Translations under genes and position numbers: made by a program
The notes under the pieces: generated by a model
Told to the model about the DNA's origin: nothing
The model's database searches: none
What the model saw: only the letters and a program-made list of their open reading frames with translations
From: Actinomycetes bacterium
GTDB lineage: Bacteria; Actinomycetota; Acidimicrobiia; Acidimicrobiales; Acidimicrobilacustridaceae
Reading direction: 5' to 3'
Assembly (NCBI GenBank): GCA_029782145.1
Contig: JAKOVH010000016.1
Location: 372,001-436,000, forward strand
DNA length: 64,000 bases
Shown here: piece by piece, positions 41,292 through 54,023 of the stretch
Numbering within the stretch: position 1 is the first letter of the stretch
Layout: each line of letters opens with the position of its first letter

Positions 41292-41325
41292 CCGACCTCC
41301 CACCTGCGGGAGGTCGGTTGCGTTT
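41292..41325 (+). terminator. ilvB attenuator terminator
   Basis: CCGACCTCCC (41292-41301) and GGGAGGTCGG (41308-41317) form a perfect 10-bp stem with a 6-nt loop, followed by TTGCGTTTT. It lies 90 bp before the ilvB ATG with no gene between. Premature termination here would be relieved when the ribosome stalls on the leader. Confidence 0.72.
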
Positions 41326-41407
41326 TGCGCCGCAGTCGGCCGCCCCGGTCGTGCCTGTGCCGACCCGCCCCTGTGAACCGACCCACGACGACACCCGAGG
41401 ACCCACG

Positions 41408-45721
<4,314 letters not shown>

Positions 45722-45766
45722 CCGCCCCGGCGCTCCCCATCCCCGCCCTTCATCCCCGACCCCCAT

Positions 45767-45819
45767 CCGAAGGTGGTTCTGATCGTTCCGGTTGCCGGAA
45801 CGATGAGAACCAGCTTCGG
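45767..45819. repeat. Dispersed palindrome family, copy 1
   Basis: Two 25-bp arms (45767-45791 and 45795-45819) match at 23 positions around a 3-nt TTG loop. The inner sequence is CTGGTTCTGATCGTTCCGG-like. It lies 46 bp after the first SGNH gene. Two more copies lie near 48.8 and 52.9 kb. Confidence 0.88.
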
Positions 45820-45910
45820 GCGAGGGCGCCGGGGGATGACGTGGGAACGGTCGGTCGGACCGGTAGATTCGCCTGCGGCCGGGCGCCGAGCCCGACCCGT
45901 CCGGGCGGGG

Positions 45911-46801
45911 ATGGGTTCACCCACGATCATGCACGCACCTGCGCCACGCACCCGACCGCTGCTCGCTCTGTCCGCCGCCCTGGTGGTGGCGTGGCTCGCC
46001 GCGGCCTGCGGGCCGGCCGAGGGCGGCGCCGGCGCCCAGGCGGTCTCCGAGACGACCGCCATCTCGGTGGCCGAGACCACGACCACCACCGCGGCCCCCA
46101 CCACGACCACGACCGCGCCGCCGGACCCGGCCCGGCGGGTGCTGCTGCTCGGCGACTCCTCGATGGTCGACGCCTCACCTGCCCTGCAGGCCATGCTGAA
46201 GGCCTCCGGGGTCACGAAGATCAGCGGCGCCGCCGCCGGGGGGTTCGGCCTCACCCAGCTCGGGACGAGCGGCCAGGGCTCGCCCTACCCGACCCAGTGG
46301 CCTCAGCTGATCGCCTCGGAGCGGCCCGACCTGTCGATCGTCATGCTCGGCAACTGGGACACCCGCTTCTACCGGGACCACGGGCCGGCCGCCTACACCG
46401 CCATCGTCGACGACGCGACCCGCATCTTGCTGTCCGGCGGCGGCAAGGTGCTGTGGCTGTCGGTGCCGCCCGGAGGCACCGAGTCGGTGCGCGACACCGA
46501 ACCGGCCTTCGAGGCGGTGGCCGCCATGCACCCCGGACAGGTCTTCTTCGTCGAGATCGAGGGGGCAGAACGTGGCCCCAACGGCGACTACCCGATCTCC
46601 TACGTCGCCCCCGACGGCTCCACGGTGCACCTCCGCAAGGCCGACGGATGGCACTTCTGCCCCGACGGGGCGGAGCGTCTGGCCGCCGAGGTGAACCGCC
46701 TCGGCGTGGTGCACGGCGTGCTCGACCCGGCGGTCGACGGCTGGCAGCACGGCTCCTGGCGCCGCAGCGAGCTCTACGCCGAGGCCACCTGCCACACCTG
46801 A
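45911..46801 (+). CDS. SGNH/GDSL-type hydrolase-like lipoprotein, copy 2
   Basis: This 296-residue paralogue of the preceding gene has lipobox WLAAACG near residue 35, a Thr-rich linker, then VLLLGDSSMVDASPALQAML and VHLRKADGWHFCPDGAERLAAEV. The two proteins are close in the core and C-terminus but differ in the linker. ATG 45911 is used; ATG 45929 also gives a good signal peptide. A TAGATT box at 45864-45869 suggests its own promoter. The pair looks like a tandem duplication, with the dispersed palindrome copy now between them. Confidence 0.72.
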   Translation: MGSPTIMHAPAPRTRPLLALSAALVVAWLAAACGPAEGGAGAQAVSETTAISVAETTTTTAAPTTTTTAPPDPARRVLLLGDSSMVDASPALQAMLKASGVTKISGAAAGGFGLTQLGTSGQGSPYPTQWPQLIASERPDLSIVMLGNWDTRFYRDHGPAAYTAIVDDATRILLSGGGKVLWLSVPPGGTESVRDTEPAFEAVAAMHPGQVFFVEIEGAERGPNGDYPISYVAPDGSTVHLRKADGWHFCPDGAERLAAEVNRLGVVHGVLDPAVDGWQHGSWRRSELYAEATCHT

Positions 46802-46822
46802 CGCTTCAGTGCGCCACCCGGC

Positions 46823-47698
46823 GTGCCGACCCAATGGGGGATGGCTCTCGTCCACCGTGCCCGCGCCGACCGGCCGGCCGCCCTCGTGGCGCGGCGGGTG
46901 CGGTTGGACCACCCCGACGGCCTCGACCCGGCCTGGAACCCCCGCTTCCCCGAGCTGGCCTTCGCCGCCGACGGCGTGTCGTTGCTCATGCCGTACGCCG
47001 AGCCGTACTTCGTGCGCACCATCCGGTCGGTGCTGCCCGAGCTGGAGCCGGGCCTGCGCGACACGGCGGCGGCCTTCTGCGCCCAGGAGGCCCGCCACCA
47101 CGCCGAGCACCGGCGCTTCAACGACCGCCTGGCCGCCGGCCGGCCGGCCGTCGCCCGCCTCGAGCGCTGGATGGCCCGCACCTACGGGTGGCTCGAACGC
47201 CGGTGCAGCACCCGCTTCTCGCTGGCGTTCGCCGCCGCCTCGGAGACCATCGCCTTCAGCATCGCCCGCTGGGCCGACCGCCACCACCACGAGATGTTCG
47301 ACGACGTCGACCCCACCACCGCCACCTTGTTCGAGTGGCACCTGGCCGAGGAGGTGGAGCACAAGTCGGTGGCCTTCGACGTCCACGCCGCGCTCGACCC
47401 GAGCCGCTCGCGCCACGTGGTCGCGGCGGCCACGACGTTCTCGGTCCTGGCCTGGTTCACCGTGCTGACCACCTTCACCCTCCTGTTCGGGTCGGGTCGC
47501 TGGCGCTCGGCCGGATGCTGGCTGCGGCTGCCCCGCTGGGCGCTCGGCATCGCCTTCGTCACCCTGCCCGACCTGGTGTCGTCGCTGCTGCCGGGCCACC
47601 ACCCGTCGCACCTGGCCGATCCGCCCGGCCTGGTGGCGGCCCTGCGCGCCATGGACGCCGAGTCGCCCCACCGCGAGCCGCCCCACCCGGAGGCCTGA
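46823..47698 (+). CDS. PF10118-like (Metal_hydrol) helical protein
   Basis: This protein of up to 291 residues contains FCAQEARHHAEHRRFN near residue 88 and WHLAEEVEHKSVAFDVH near residue 173. These two Glu/His pairs on helices resemble di-iron or ferritin-like centres. The pattern matches the family annotated as predicted metal-dependent hydrolase (PF10118), whose activity is not established. A membrane-like segment is present near residues 196-220. The start is uncertain: GTG 46823 or ATG 46841. No functional link with its neighbours is evident. Confidence 0.65.
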   Translation: MPTQWGMALVHRARADRPAALVARRVRLDHPDGLDPAWNPRFPELAFAADGVSLLMPYAEPYFVRTIRSVLPELEPGLRDTAAAFCAQEARHHAEHRRFNDRLAAGRPAVARLERWMARTYGWLERRCSTRFSLAFAAASETIAFSIARWADRHHHEMFDDVDPTTATLFEWHLAEEVEHKSVAFDVHAALDPSRSRHVVAAATTFSVLAWFTVLTTFTLLFGSGRWRSAGCWLRLPRWALGIAFVTLPDLVSSLLPGHHPSHLADPPGLVAALRAMDAESPHREPPHPEA

Positions 47699-47754
47699 AC
47701 GCCGCTGGCTCCGCCCCGGTACGGTGGGCCGCCGACGGCGACAGGGGGGACCAG

Positions 47755-48786
47755 GTGCACTACCGGAAGCTGGGCCGCACGGGGCTGCAGGTGAGCCCGC
47801 TGTGCCTCGGGGCGATGATGTTCGGCTCGTGGGGCAACCCCGACCACGACGACTCGGTGGCCGTCATCCGTGCCGCCCTCGACGCCGGCATCAACTTCAT
47901 CGACACCGCCGACGTGTACTCGGCCGGGGAGTCGGAGCAGATCGTCGGCAAGGCCATCGCCGGTCGCCGCGACGAGGTCGTGCTGGCCACCAAGTTCTTC
48001 GCCCCGATGGGGGAGGGCCCCAACCGCAGCGGCGGCTCGCGCTACTGGATCATGAAGGAGTGCGAGAACAGCCTGCGCCGTCTCGGCACCGACCACATCG
48101 ACCTCTACCAGGTGCACCGGCCCGACCCCACCGTCGACATCGACGAGACGCTGGCCGCCCTCTCGGACCTCGTGCACCAGGGCAAGGTGCGCTACCTCGG
48201 CAGCTCGACCTTCCCGGCCTCGGAGATCGTCGAGGCCCAGTGGGCGGCCGAGCGCCGCGGCCGTGAGCGCTTCGTGTGCGAGCAGCCGCCGTACTCGATC
48301 CTGGTGCGGGGCATCGAGGCCGACGTGCTGCCGACCTGCCAGCGCCACGGCATGGGCGTCATCCCCTGGAGCCCGCTCGCCGGCGGGTGGCTCTCGGGGA
48401 GGTGGCGACTCGGTGCCGACGACCTCACCAGCCACCGGGCCAACCGGGTGCCGGCCCGCTACGACCTGTCGGTCCCGGGCAACCAGCAGAAGCTCGAGGC
48501 GGCCGACGCCCTGGGCCGGCTGGCCGACGAGGCCGGGCTCACCCTGGTCGACATGGCCCTGGCGTTCGTCATCCGGAACCCGGCGGTGACCTCGGCCATC
48601 ATCGGGCCTCGCACCATGGACCAGCTCACCGGCCAGCTCGGTGCGCCCGAGGTGCAGCTGAGCGACGACGTGCTCGACCGCATCGACGAGATCGTGCCGC
48701 CGGGCACGAACTTCACGTGGGCCGACGCCGGCTACACGCCGCCGATGGTCGCCGACCCCCGGGCCCGCCGCCGTCCCGCCCGCTGA
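47755..48786 (+). CDS. Aldo/keto reductase
   Basis: This 343-residue TIM-barrel protein has HYRKLGRTGLQVSPLCLGAMMFG at the start. The catalytic tetrad appears as Asp in DTADVYSAGESEQ, Tyr two residues later, Lys in VLATKFF and His in YQVHRPDP. The NADPH-binding end lies in AIIGPRTMDQL near residue 283. Substrate cannot be told from sequence. GTG 47755 follows AGGGGGGA, and a TACGGT box at 47720-47725 would give a short leader. It ends 13 bp before the second copy of the dispersed palindrome. Confidence 0.9.
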   Translation: MHYRKLGRTGLQVSPLCLGAMMFGSWGNPDHDDSVAVIRAALDAGINFIDTADVYSAGESEQIVGKAIAGRRDEVVLATKFFAPMGEGPNRSGGSRYWIMKECENSLRRLGTDHIDLYQVHRPDPTVDIDETLAALSDLVHQGKVRYLGSSTFPASEIVEAQWAAERRGRERFVCEQPPYSILVRGIEADVLPTCQRHGMGVIPWSPLAGGWLSGRWRLGADDLTSHRANRVPARYDLSVPGNQQKLEAADALGRLADEAGLTLVDMALAFVIRNPAVTSAIIGPRTMDQLTGQLGAPEVQLSDDVLDRIDEIVPPGTNFTWADAGYTPPMVADPRARRRPAR

Positions 48787-48799
48787 CGCACCCTTCCCG

Positions 48800-48846
48800 A
48801 AGCTGGTTCCGAACGTTCCGCACACCGGAACGTCCAGAACCAGCTT
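48800..48846. repeat. Dispersed palindrome family, copy 2
   Basis: Arms at 48800-48820 and 48826-48846 match at 19 of 21 positions around CACAC. The inner arm is AAGCTGGTTCCGAACGTTCC-like. It lies between the aldo/keto reductase stop and the promoter of the sulfhydrylase gene. Confidence 0.85.
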
Positions 48847-48866
48847 GCGAGGCAGTGAAATCTGAC

Positions 48867-48896
48867 TTGGCAGGTCGGGTTTTGAGGTCCTAGGCT
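48867..48896 (+). promoter_or_regulatory. Putative promoter of the O-acetylhomoserine sulfhydrylase gene
   Basis: TTGGCA (48867-48872) and TAGGCT (48891-48896) are 18 bp apart. The transcript would have a leader of about 48 nt with AGGAGAA before ATG 48952. No SAM or other riboswitch was recognised in that leader. Confidence 0.5.
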
Positions 48897-48951
48897 CGGC
48901 GACCGCCGTCACGCGCGGCCCAGCCGACCGGTACCGCCGACAGGAGAAGCG

Positions 48952-50265
48952 ATGAGCGAGCAGTGGGGCTTCGAGACCCGCCAGATCCACGCCGGCCAGG
49001 AGGCCGACCCCACCACCGGTGCCCGGGCCGTCCCCATCTACCAGACGACCTCCTACCAGTTCCGCGACGCCGCCCACGCCGCCAACCTCTTCGCCCTCGC
49101 CGAGGTCGGCAACATCTACACCCGGATCATGAACCCCACCCAAGCGGTGTTCGAGGCGCGGATCTCGGCGCTGGAGGGCGGCACCGACACCGCCATCGGC
49201 ATCCCGGGCGCCCTGGCCGTGGCCTCGGGCCAGGCCGCCGAGACGCTGGCGATCATGAACCTCGCCGAGCAAGGCAGCCACATCGTGGCGTCGGCCGCCC
49301 TCTACGGCGGCACCTACAACCTCTTGCACTACACGCTGCCCAAGTTCGGCATCGACGTCACCTTCCTCGACGACCCCGACGACCTCGACGCCTGGCGCGC
49401 CGCCGTGCGCCCGAACACCAAGGCCTTCTACGGCGAGACCATCGGCAACCCCCGCAACGACGTGCTCGACATCGAGGGCATCTCCGGGGTCGCCCACGAG
49501 GCGGGCGTGCCGCTCATCGTCGACAACACCGTGGCCTCGCCCTGGCTGATCCGCCCGCTGGAGTGGGGCGCCGACATCGTGGTGCACTCGGCCACCAAGT
49601 TCATCGGTGGCCACGGCACCTCGATCGGCGGGGTGATCGTCGACGGCGGCAGCTTCGACTTCTCCGCCAACGACAAGTTCCCCATGTACACCGAGCCCGA
49701 CCCCAGCTACCACGGGCTCACCTACTGGCCGGCGCTGGGCAAGGGCGCCTACATCATCAAGGCACGCGTGCAGCTGCTGCGCGACATGGGCGCGGCGGTC
49801 ACCCCGTTCAACTCGTTCCTGTTCCTGCAGGGGCTCGAGACGCTGAGCCTGCGCATGGAGCGCCACAACGCCAACGCCAAGATCGTGGCGGAGTACGTCG
49901 CCGGCCACGACCAGGTCGAGTCGGTGCAGTACGCCGGCCTGGCCGGGTCGCGCTGGCACGAGCGTGCCAACCGCTACACCGGGGGCCGGGGCTACGGCTC
50001 GGTGCCGGCCTTCGTGATCAAGGGCGGCAAGGACGCCGGGCAGAAGTTCGTCGAGGCCCTCGAGCTGCACAGCCACGTGGCCAACATCGGCGACGTGCGC
50101 AGCCTGGCCATCCACCCCGCCAGCACGACGCACTCCCAGCTCACCGAGCAGGAGCAGGTCTCCAGCGGCGTGGAGCCGGGCCTGGTTCGCCTCTCCGTGG
50201 GCCTCGAGACGATCGACGACATCATCGCCGACCTCGACAAGGGCTTCGCCGCCGCGCGCGGCTGA
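48952..50265 (+). CDS. metY: O-acetyl-L-homoserine sulfhydrylase
   Basis: This 437-residue Cys/Met-metabolism PLP enzyme starts WGFETRQIHAGQEADPTTGARAVPIYQTTSYQF. It has the PLP lysine in VVHSATKFIGGHGTSIGG near residue 216 and a long insert (KFPMYTEPDPSYHGLTYWPALGKGAYI) found in MetY rather than in MetB or MetZ. It joins O-acetylhomoserine with sulfide to give homocysteine. AGGAGAA precedes the ATG. A strong hairpin separates it from the convergent serC gene. Confidence 0.93.
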   Translation: MSEQWGFETRQIHAGQEADPTTGARAVPIYQTTSYQFRDAAHAANLFALAEVGNIYTRIMNPTQAVFEARISALEGGTDTAIGIPGALAVASGQAAETLAIMNLAEQGSHIVASAALYGGTYNLLHYTLPKFGIDVTFLDDPDDLDAWRAAVRPNTKAFYGETIGNPRNDVLDIEGISGVAHEAGVPLIVDNTVASPWLIRPLEWGADIVVHSATKFIGGHGTSIGGVIVDGGSFDFSANDKFPMYTEPDPSYHGLTYWPALGKGAYIIKARVQLLRDMGAAVTPFNSFLFLQGLETLSLRMERHNANAKIVAEYVAGHDQVESVQYAGLAGSRWHERANRYTGGRGYGSVPAFVIKGGKDAGQKFVEALELHSHVANIGDVRSLAIHPASTTHSQLTEQEQVSSGVEPGLVRLSVGLETIDDIIADLDKGFAAARG

Positions 50266-50294
50266 TCCTGCTGCTGGCGCTGCTGCTGGCCCTT

Positions 50295-50338
50295 CCTGCC
50301 CGCGAGGCGCACGCTCCGGCGTGCGGTTCGCGGGCAGG
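50295..50338. terminator. Bidirectional terminator hairpin between metY and serC
   Basis: CCTGCCCGCGA (50295-50305) pairs with TCGCGGGCAGG (50328-50338). Inside a 3x3 internal loop, GCACGC pairs with GCGTGC around TCCG. It fills the 91-bp gap between the convergent stop codons. No T-run is present, as is usual in high-GC actinobacteria. Confidence 0.68.
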
Positions 50339-50356
50339 ATCGCGTGGTGGTGCGGC

Positions 50357-51490
50357 TCAGCCCAGCTGCTCGACCACGTGGTCGATGCAGGCGGTGAGGG
50401 CGGCGACGTCGTCGGGGTCGATGGCGGGGAACAGCGCGATGCGGATCTGGTTGCGGCCGAGCTTGCGGTAGGCCTCGGTGTCGACGATGCCGTTGGCCCG
50501 CAGCACCTTGCAGAGCGTGCCGGCGTCGATCGAGCCGTCGAGGTCGATGGTGGCCACCACGTGGCTGCGCTTGGCGTCGTCGGCCACGAACGGCGTGGCG
50601 TACTCGCTCTTGTCGGCCCAGCCGTAGATGGTGTCGGCCGAGCGGTCGCAGCGCGACGCCGCCCAGTGCAGCCCGCCGTTGTCGTTGATCCACTCGACCT
50701 GCTGTACGGCGAGGAACACGGTGGCCAGCGCCGGTGTGTTGTAGGTCTGGTCCTTGCGGGAGTTGTCGAGCGCGGTGGTGAGGCTGAGCGACTCGGGGAT
50801 CCACCGGTCCGAGGCGCCGATCCGCTCGATCCGCTCGATGGCGGCGGGCGACACCGCCGCCAGCCACAGCCCGCCGTCGGAGGCCAGGCACTTCTGCGGG
50901 GCGAAGTAGTACACGTCGGTCTGGGTGGGGTCGAAGCGCAGGCCGCCGGCCGCCGAGGTGGCGTCCACGAGCACGAGCTGGCCGTCGGTGGCGCCCTCCG
51001 GGCGGGCCAGCTGCATGGCCACGCCGGTCGAGGTCTCGTTGTGGGTGAGGGCGTAGGCGTCGACCGTGGGGTCGGCGAGGACGTCGGGGTGGGTGCCCGG
51101 CTCGCTCGTGACGACCACGGGCGCGTCGAGGAACGGTGCGGCGGCCGAGGCGGCGGCGAACTTGGAGGAGAACTCGCCGAAGCTGGCGTGCAGCGACCGG
51201 TGCTCGATCAACCCGAAGGTGGCGATGTCCCAGAACACGGTGGAGCCGCCGTTGCCCAGCATGATCTCGTAGCCGTCGGGCAGCGCGAACAGCTCGGCCA
51301 AGCCGTTGCGCAGCCGGCTCACCATGTAGCGCACCGGCTCCTGGCGGTGGCTGGTGCCGAGGTAGCTGCCGCCGACGGCGGCCAGGGCCTCGACGGCCTC
51401 GGGGCGCACCTTCGACGGGCCGCAGCCGAAGCGGCCGTCGGCGGGCAGGAGGTCGGCGGGGATGGTGATCTGGGGGGTGCTCGCGCTCAC
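50357..51490 (-). CDS. serC: Phosphoserine aminotransferase
   Basis: This 377-residue class V aminotransferase has FGCGPSKVRPEAVEAL near residue 22, SHRQEPVRYMV near residue 47, LTHNETSTGVAM near residue 148 and the PLP lysine in DVYYFAPQKCLASDGG near residue 197. The sequence matches the actinobacterial SerC type rather than the E. coli type. It converts 3-phosphohydroxypyruvate to phosphoserine. SerA, which makes its substrate, lies at 57314. GTG 51490 is divergent from the aminotransferase gene at 51686. Confidence 0.93.
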   Translation of the reverse strand: MSASTPQITIPADLLPADGRFGCGPSKVRPEAVEALAAVGGSYLGTSHRQEPVRYMVSRLRNGLAELFALPDGYEIMLGNGGSTVFWDIATFGLIEHRSLHASFGEFSSKFAAASAAAPFLDAPVVVTSEPGTHPDVLADPTVDAYALTHNETSTGVAMQLARPEGATDGQLVLVDATSAAGGLRFDPTQTDVYYFAPQKCLASDGGLWLAAVSPAAIERIERIGASDRWIPESLSLTTALDNSRKDQTYNTPALATVFLAVQQVEWINDNGGLHWAASRCDRSADTIYGWADKSEYATPFVADDAKRSHVVATIDLDGSIDAGTLCKVLRANGIVDTEAYRKLGRNQIRIALFPAIDPDDVAALTACIDHVVEQLG

Positions 51491-51640
51491 CGGGCCATGG
51501 TCCCATCCCGGCCGCCAGCGGACGAAACGAGATCCGTCGCCACCGGGCCCGTCGGGCGGGCGGCCGGGCGCAGATGTGAGGTCTCCGACCGGTCCGGGGG
51601 CCGCGGCCGAACCGGCTTCGGGGGCCGGGAAGGGGTCGGG

Positions 51641-51646
51641 TAGCGT
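51641..51646 (+). promoter_or_regulatory. Putative -10 box of the class I aminotransferase gene
   Basis: TAGCGT gives a leader of about 33 nt containing GAGGAAA before ATG 51686. The rest of the 195-bp divergent gap is GC-rich, with no other clear signal. Confidence 0.38.
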
Positions 51647-51685
51647 CGGGGCGCCCCCCGCACCCGAGCACGAGGAAACCCCGCC

Positions 51686-52891
51686 ATGGCCCTGGAGCGC
51701 CTGTCCCGCCGCGTCGCCGCCATCACCGAGTCCGCGACCCTCGCGGTCGACGCCCGGGCCAAGGCGTTGAAGGCCGCGGGAGAGCCGGTCATCGGCTTCG
51801 GCGCCGGCGAGCCCGACTTCCCGACGCCGGCCCACGTGGTCGAGGCGGCCGTCGAGGCCTGCCGGGATCCGAAGAACCACCGCTACACCCCCGCCGGCGG
51901 GCTGCCCGAGCTCAAGGAAGCGGTCGTCGCCAAGACGCTGCGCGACTCCGGGGTGGAGTTCCTGCCCGGGCAGGTGCTCATCACCAACGGCGGCAAGCAC
52001 GCCGTCTACAACACCTTCGAGGCCCTGCTGAACCCCGGCGACGAGGTGCTGCTGCCCGCGCCCTACTGGACGACCTACCCCGAGCCCATCGCCCTGGCCG
52101 GCGCCACCTCCGTGGTGCTGCCCACCGACGTCTCGTCGGGGTTCCGGGTCAGCGTCGAGCAGCTCGAGGCGGCCCGCACCGAGAACACCAAGGCGCTGGT
52201 GTTCGTCTCGCCGTCGAACCCCACCGGCGCCGTCTACCCGCCCGACGAGGTGCGGGCCATCGGCGAGTGGGCGCTCGAGCACGGCATCTGGGTGGTCACC
52301 GACGAGATCTACGAGCACCTCACCTTCGGAGGCCACGAGTTCAGCTCGATCCTGGCCCAGGTGCCCCAGCTGGCCGACACCTGCGTGGTGCTCAACGGCG
52401 TGGCCAAGACCTACGCCATGACCGGCTGGCGGGTCGGTTGGATGATCGGCCCGGCCGACCTGATCAAGGCGGCCACCAACCTGCAGTCGCACTCCACCTC
52501 GAACGTGGCCAACGTCTCCCAGCGCGCCGCCCTGGCCGCGGTGGCGGGCGACCTCGACTGCGTGATCGAGATGCGCGAGGCGTTCGCCCGCCGAGCCACG
52601 CTCATCCACGGCCTGCTCAACGACATCCCCGGGGTCACCGCCATGGAGCCTCAGGGCGCGTTCTACGCCTTCCCGTCGTTCGAGGGGGTGCTCGGCAAGG
52701 ACATCGACGGCGTCAGGCCGGCCGACACCCTGGAGCTGGCCGAGGTCGTCCTCGACAAGGCCAAGGTCGCCATCGTGCCCGGCGAGGCGTTCGCCGCGCC
52801 CGGCTACGCCCGGCTGTCGTTCGCCACGAGCGACGACGACATCCGCGAGGGCGTCGGCCGCATCGCCGAGCTGCTGGCCAAGGCCCGCTGA
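51686..52891 (+). CDS. Class I PLP aminotransferase, aspartate aminotransferase-like
   Basis: This 401-residue fold-type I enzyme has [16 protein letters not shown] near residue 40, [28 protein letters not shown] near residues 104-130 and [11 protein letters not shown] near residue 176. The PLP lysine lies in [16 protein letters not shown] near residue 240, and the C-terminal arginine is in [12 protein letters not shown]. It most resembles subgroup Ib aspartate aminotransferases such as thermophile AspC. Other amino donors are possible. The palindrome copy 3 and a tandem repeat follow its stop. Confidence 0.9.
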   Translation: MALERLSRRVAAITESATLAVDARAKALKAAGEPVIGFGAGEPDFPTPAHVVEAAVEACRDPKNHRYTPAGGLPELKEAVVAKTLRDSGVEFLPGQVLITNGGKHAVYNTFEALLNPGDEVLLPAPYWTTYPEPIALAGATSVVLPTDVSSGFRVSVEQLEAARTENTKALVFVSPSNPTGAVYPPDEVRAIGEWALEHGIWVVTDEIYEHLTFGGHEFSSILAQVPQLADTCVVLNGVAKTYAMTGWRVGWMIGPADLIKAATNLQSHSTSNVANVSQRAALAAVAGDLDCVIEMREAFARRATLIHGLLNDIPGVTAMEPQGAFYAFPSFEGVLGKDIDGVRPADTLELAEVVLDKAKVAIVPGEAFAAPGYARLSFATSDDDIREGVGRIAELLAKAR

Positions 52892-52921
52892 CCCGGCGCC
52901 GCCTCAGCCCGCTGACCCGAG

Positions 52922-52964
52922 GCTGGTTCTGATCGTTCCGGTTCCCGGAACGTTCAGAACCAGC
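52922..52964. repeat. Dispersed palindrome family, copy 3
   Basis: Arms CTGGTTCTGATCGTTCCGG (52923-52941) and its near-complement (52945-52963) match at 18 of 19 positions around TTC, with one more pair outside. It lies 31 bp after the aminotransferase stop. Confidence 0.88.
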
Positions 52965-53015
52965 TGGGCAGGAACCAGCTGGGCAGGAACAGCTGGGCGG
53001 GAACCAGCCGGGCGG
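52957..53015. repeat. 15-bp tandem repeat, four units
   Basis: Units GAACCAGCTGGGCAG start at 52957, 52972, 52987 (one base shorter) and 53001 (two changes). The first unit begins inside the right arm of palindrome copy 3, so the tandem appears to have grown from it. Confidence 0.85.
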
Positions 53016-53100
53016 GAGGGCGGCCGAGGGCCCCCCGAGCGTGGTGACGCGGTGTGGTAGGAACGACCATCCGCGCGCAGGCACGCCCAGGGGGTCGACA

Positions 53101-54018
53101 GTGGCGCTGAGGTTCATCTTCCAGTACCCGGAGACGGGCGGCACCGACGCCGACCTGCTGCGGGCCGGCGCCATCGACGAGGTGGCGGCCACCGCCGAGC
53201 GCTGCGGCTTCGACGGCTTCTCCCTCACCGACCACCCCATCCCGGGCAACCGCTGGCTGCACGCCGGTGGCCACCAGACCCTCGACCCGTTCGTGGCCCT
53301 GGCCTTCGCCGCCGCGGCCACCGAGCGGCTGCGGCTGCTCACCTACCTGGCGGTGGCTCCCTACCGGCAGCCGTTCGTGATGGCCAAGGCGGCGGCCACC
53401 GTCGACAAGCTCTCCGGTGGACGCTTCATCCTCGGGCTCGGCGTCGGGTACAACAAGTCGGAGTACTTCGCCCTCGGCGTCGACTTCGAGGAGCGCAACG
53501 CCCTCTTCGACGAAGCCCTCGACGTGCTGCCGCTGCACTGGAAGGGCGAGCCGTTCAGCTACGAGGGCCGGCACTTCAGCGCCCGCGACGTCCTCGCCCG
53601 CCCGAAGCCGGTGCAGGACCCCATCCCGATCTGGATCGGTGGGAACTCGAAGCTGAGCCGGCGAAGGGTTGCGGCGCGGGCGCAGGGATGGATGCCGATG
53701 ATGGGGTCGGCCGAGATGAGCCGCACCACCCGCACGCCGATGCTCACGTCGGTCGACGAGGTGGCCGCGGCAGCGAGGGAGATCAGGCAGTCCGCCGCCG
53801 AGCAGGGGCGCAGCGAGCCCATCGACCTGCTGTACTCGTGGCACCTCGACGGGGACCTGTTCGACGAGCCCGAGCGGCACCGCGAGGAGCTGGCCGGCAT
53901 CGAGGAGGCCGGGGCCACCTGGGTGGTGGTGAGCACCCTGAGCACCACCCCGATGGCCACCAACGACTTCCTGGAGGCGTTCGGCGCCACCTACCTCTCG
54001 CCCGACGGGCGGGCGTAG
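53101..54018 (+). CDS. LLM-class (F420-dependent type) oxidoreductase
   Basis: This 305-residue luciferase-like protein has the TIM-barrel pattern VAATAERCGFDGFSLTDHPIPGNRW near residue 28, RLLTYLAVAPYRQPFVMAKAAATVDKLSGGRFILGLGVGYNKSEYFALG near residues 80-125, and PIPIWIGGNS near residue 178. In actinobacteria such proteins mostly use coenzyme F420; flavin use cannot be excluded from sequence. GTG 53101 is chosen because the upstream in-frame codons are not protein-like. An SDR gene follows 5 bp later, so the two are likely in one pathway or operon. Confidence 0.85.
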   Translation: MALRFIFQYPETGGTDADLLRAGAIDEVAATAERCGFDGFSLTDHPIPGNRWLHAGGHQTLDPFVALAFAAAATERLRLLTYLAVAPYRQPFVMAKAAATVDKLSGGRFILGLGVGYNKSEYFALGVDFEERNALFDEALDVLPLHWKGEPFSYEGRHFSARDVLARPKPVQDPIPIWIGGNSKLSRRRVAARAQGWMPMMGSAEMSRTTRTPMLTSVDEVAAAAREIRQSAAEQGRSEPIDLLYSWHLDGDLFDEPERHREELAGIEEAGATWVVVSTLSTTPMATNDFLEAFGATYLSPDGRA

Positions 54019-54023
54019 ACCCG

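Noticed and set aside
48897-48951. A SAM riboswitch in the metY leader
   Set aside because: The leader is only about 50 nt and shows none of the conserved core elements; too short for known SAM classes.
47182-50133. Minus-strand open frame across the aldo/keto reductase and metY genes
   Set aside because: It mirrors two clear plus-strand enzymes and has no recognisable domain; the open frame is an effect of high GC.
52954-53880. Minus-strand ORF ending in repeated WFLPS units
   Set aside because: The repeat is the 15-bp DNA tandem read in one frame, and the rest is antisense to the LLM oxidoreductase.
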